Assembly: GCF_000954115.1 (NCBI RefSeq)
Contig: NZ_CP010797.1
Location: 2,232,001-2,296,000, forward strand
DNA: 64,000 nucleotides
Direction of reading: 5' to 3'
Source: Rhodococcus sp. B7740
GTDB lineage: Bacteria; Actinomycetota; Actinomycetes; Mycobacteriales; Mycobacteriaceae
In this document: positions 61,847 through 64,000 of the stretch, piece after piece
Numbering within the stretch: the first letter of the stretch is position 1
Layout of the letters: the number at the start of each line of letters is the position of its first letter
The notes under the pieces: generated by a model
Told to the model about the DNA's origin: nothing
Seen by the model: the letters and a program-made list of their open reading frames with translations, nothing else
The model's database searches: none
Program-made: the position numbers and the translations under genes

Positions 61847-63700
61847 TCAACGCCCGCGGGTGACGAAGGCCGCGATGGCCGCGCTCGCGGGTTCGGGAAG
61901 TCCGTTGTTCTGCTGTTCGGCTGCAGTGACGACGTCGTAGTGCCGATACCCCGGCAGGTAGATTGCGTTCGCCGGAACCAATGCGCCGTACTTCACGTTC
62001 TGTACCGGGGAGTCACCGGACAGCAAAGTCAGAACAGGAACGCTGGTCGGCGTACTCTGCCACCGCTTTCCGTGCAAGAGATGTTCGAGGATGCCACCCT
62101 CGCGGTTCTGCAGACCGGCAAGCTCATCGTTACGGATGCCGCCCAGGGCGAATGCGGTGTCGAAGATCAGACGAAGCGGGGTGAATCGCTCGAAGAAGTC
62201 GACCGGTACGAGTCCCGGTGTCATCGCCCGGGCCAATTGGTCGATGTCGGTGACCTCGTGGTCGACGTCGGTCGGGGTGCCGTTGGGCGAACCCGGTAGT
62301 TCGACCTGTGAGGGCCACACCTGGTCGTAGTTACGCCAACCGCACAGCGTCTTCGGATCGGCTGGAATGTAGTTCTGGCCGTACCCGACGCGGTGCGGAA
62401 TGACCAGCAGCTGGCCGATGATCGGTATCGACGTCAACCCGTTGGGAACGGGGTAGGTCTTGCCGACCACATCGCAGTCGTAGAAACCGGTGCCGGCTTG
62501 CAGCACGTACTCCGAAGAGTTCTGATCGAAGAGCATCCCCAAGGCGGCCTGGTTGGTCAGACGCTGTTGATCCGGAAGGCTATGCGGAACAACGAGGTCG
62601 AGGTAGTCGGCTCCGTAGAATGCGCGCATCCACGCTTCGGTGGTCAGGTCACGGGGCGCGGCCTGCGGTAGATCGCTTTCGGCGTTCGGGTCCTGGTGCG
62701 CCGCCATCGCGACCAGACTGTAGGTGTTCATGATGTTGCCGGCGCTCGCGATGGGCGTCTCTGCCACCGGCAGCAGGTCGGTCACTGCACCAGCGACATC
62801 ACGCACACCACCGAGGGTGTCGGAGAGCAGGTCGTCGACCAAACCGGTGCCGGCGAACCCGGCGGGGTCGGTGATGGCCAAACCGTCCAGTGCGATTCCG
62901 CCGCCACCGCAGAACGAAAAGCCGGCATCGTCGACGGTGGCGGGATCGGTGTCGAAGTCCCAGGCCAGCATCGGGCCGACCAAGAACGCGCCGAGCGAAT
63001 GCCCGCCGCAAAATGATCTACCGCGATCGTCTGGGTCGGGCAGCACCTGCTCGATCACCGCGCGCCAGTCATCCATGGCCAGTGCCAGCCCGAACTCGCC
63101 CAGGTAAGACAGTGATTGTGGCGTGGGCGGCGCGTAGCGCTTGCCGTCGACCTCCTTGCCTTGAAAGTAGTACTCGGCCGCTCGGTGGTAGTCGCCCTCT
63201 CGTGCAGCAGCGTCCCAGCCAGTGTTGTCTTCGGCGCAGTTGGCGCGGCGGTCGAGGGCAATGTATTCGACGAACTTTCCTTGCGCGGCCGCTTTTCGTA
63301 CAACCTGGGGTGCCTGCGGAGCCAAATTCGTTGCGCCCGAGTATGTACCGGGCTGGACGGTGATCACCGCGTCGGCGTCGGCACTGTTCTGTGGGCCGTC
63401 CTTGTGCCGGTACCTCAAATAGCTGAGCCAGTCGCACTCCGGTGGCACATCGGTGCCGGCGAGGTAAGGGCTTCGGTAGTGGATCCGTACGTAGGTTTGT
63501 TCGATGTCCGTTCCCAGAGCCGGGTCGCCGACGATGGGCTCGGTCACGACTTCGGTGGCACCGGGTGGCGGCGCGATGTGCGGCTGGCCCAGGGCTACCG
63601 CGTATGTGCTGAGGAGAATTCCGAGGACCGATCCCGCGATCACACTGGACCGAGCCCAACGCCGCGTGAGCTCAGGATCCCGACCGGTTGCCCGCCTCAT
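61847..63700 (-). CDS. large exported alpha/beta hydrolase
   Basis: A 617-residue protein with an N-terminal export or anchor helix (SSVIAGSVLGILLSTYAVALG). The nucleophile elbow FCGGHSLGAFLVGPML lies near residue 235. The late acidic and His parts are LLSGDSPVQ and GYRHYDVV. Several cysteines suggest disulfides outside the membrane. Similar large hydrolases occur in mycolic-acid bacteria, but their substrates are unknown. The ATG overlaps the stop of the acyl-CoA ligase (ATGA), which suggests release and then CoA activation of an acyl group. Confidence 0.78.
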   Translation of the reverse strand: MRRATGRDPELTRRWARSSVIAGSVLGILLSTYAVALGQPHIAPPPGATEVVTEPIVGDPALGTDIEQTYVRIHYRSPYLAGTDVPPECDWLSYLRYRHKDGPQNSADADAVITVQPGTYSGATNLAPQAPQVVRKAAAQGKFVEYIALDRRANCAEDNTGWDAAAREGDYHRAAEYYFQGKEVDGKRYAPPTPQSLSYLGEFGLALAMDDWRAVIEQVLPDPDDRGRSFCGGHSLGAFLVGPMLAWDFDTDPATVDDAGFSFCGGGGIALDGLAITDPAGFAGTGLVDDLLSDTLGGVRDVAGAVTDLLPVAETPIASAGNIMNTYSLVAMAAHQDPNAESDLPQAAPRDLTTEAWMRAFYGADYLDLVVPHSLPDQQRLTNQAALGMLFDQNSSEYVLQAGTGFYDCDVVGKTYPVPNGLTSIPIIGQLLVIPHRVGYGQNYIPADPKTLCGWRNYDQVWPSQVELPGSPNGTPTDVDHEVTDIDQLARAMTPGLVPVDFFERFTPLRLIFDTAFALGGIRNDELAGLQNREGGILEHLLHGKRWQSTPTSVPVLTLLSGDSPVQNVKYGALVPANAIYLPGYRHYDVVTAAEQQNNGLPEPASAAIAAFVTRGR

Positions 63701-64000
63701 TTTGTTGCCGCTGTCAGCGCAGCCATGGCGCGTCGGTCGATTTTGCCGGTGGTGGTTCGTGGCAGTTCGTTCACGAAGATCACGTCACGCGGTACCTTGA
63801 AGCGGGCCAGTTCGGTGCGGATGTACTGCCGGACCGCGTCGTCGGTCAGTGTGGGGTTGCGCCGGACGATCACTGCCGACAGGCGCTGGCCGAACTCGTC
63901 GTCGGCGACACCGGCAACGGCGGCCTCGTCGATGTCGGGATGTGCGTAGAGCGTTGCCTCGATCTCGCCGGGGAACACGTTCTCGCCTCCCGAGACGATC
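63697..64000 (-). CDS. acyl-CoA ligase (AMP-binding), C-terminal part only
   Basis: The window cuts this gene; about 100 C-terminal residues are visible. IVSGGENVFPGEIEATLYAHP is the A8 hinge motif, and LPRTTTGKIDRRAM carries the catalytic lysine. Together they identify an adenylate-forming acyl-CoA or acyl-AMP ligase. Its stop overlaps the start of the exported hydrolase gene, so the two are in one operon. Confidence 0.85.
   Translation of the reverse strand, partial: IVSGGENVFPGEIEATLYAHPDIDEAAVAGVADDEFGQRLSAVIVRRNPTLTDDAVRQYIRTELARFKVPRDVIFVNELPRTTTGKIDRRAMAALTAATK

Noticed and set aside
1..64000. CRISPR arrays, rRNA genes, insertion sequences, phage genes, replication origin
   Set aside because: None seen: no regularly spaced repeats, no rRNA-like segment, no transposase or integrase frame.

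Overview
The window is high-GC DNA with Shine-Dalgarno starts, many GTG starts, and ATGA/GTGA stop-start overlaps. Its genes are actinobacterial in style: paired acyl-CoA dehydrogenases, SCP2-type thiolases with DUF35 partners, TAP-type secreted hydrolases, DosR-like boxes and many TetR and MerR regulators. It is most likely the chromosome of a Rhodococcus-type mycolic-acid actinomycete. The genus is inferred from gene content, not proven. No phage genes, transposase or CRISPR array were seen.

Left part (1-6.2 kb): the end of an alpha/beta hydrolase and an MFS permease are followed by a hypoxia/dormancy-like stress group. This group has a tandem universal stress protein, an Hsp20, an SPW-repeat membrane protein and two small, previously easy-to-miss genes on the minus strand (67 and 54 aa). 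DosR/DevR-like 16-bp boxes lie in front of four of these five genes.

Central part (6.1-37 kb): a large catabolic regulon. An ABC importer (lipoprotein, ATPase, fused permease) stands at one end. It is followed by an SDR, a metallo-beta-lactamase-fold hydrolase, an EthD-like protein and a TetR regulator. An 11-gene minus-strand operon (24.4 to 13.2 kb) encodes acyl-CoA dehydrogenases, an APH-type kinase, an unusual thiolase with a DUF35 partner, enoyl-CoA hydratase, SDRs, a zinc alcohol dehydrogenase and an acyl-CoA ligase. A divergent plus-strand operon (24.5-30.8 kb) encodes two SnoaL-like proteins, thiolase, a FadB-like protein, a second substrate-binding lipoprotein and an MDR oxidoreductase. 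A third binding lipoprotein and two DUF1254 proteins follow. A common operator, approximately TGAAY-N3-RTTCA, occurs at eight promoters across this 28 kb and ties them into one regulon, with the TetR at 12552-13175 as the obvious candidate repressor. The genes together suggest import of an organic acid or alcohol, oxidation, CoA activation and beta-oxidation. The kinase plus ACAD10/11-like dehydrogenase suggests a step that removes a 4-hydroxy group by phosphorylation. The substrate is not identifiable from the sequence.

Right part (37-64 kb): a mixed region. It holds MerR regulators, a UvrA2-like ABC protein, a PrsW-type membrane protease with a linked membrane protein, and a lipase. Next comes a segment of secreted peptidases/hydrolases (two TAP-type lipoproteins, a decayed third copy, an S9 peptidase) bracketed by two direct repeats of about 370-390 bp. 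Each repeat carries the 3' part of a tRNA gene, as integrated elements do. Beyond it are two SDRs with TetR and XRE regulators, a frameshifted EthD-like remnant, a canonical SCP2-type thiolase, a secreted alpha/beta hydrolase and the end of another acyl-CoA ligase cut by the window edge. Several gene fragments (5.5, 38.2, 44.0, 52.0, 58.6 kb) show that this region has been rearranged.
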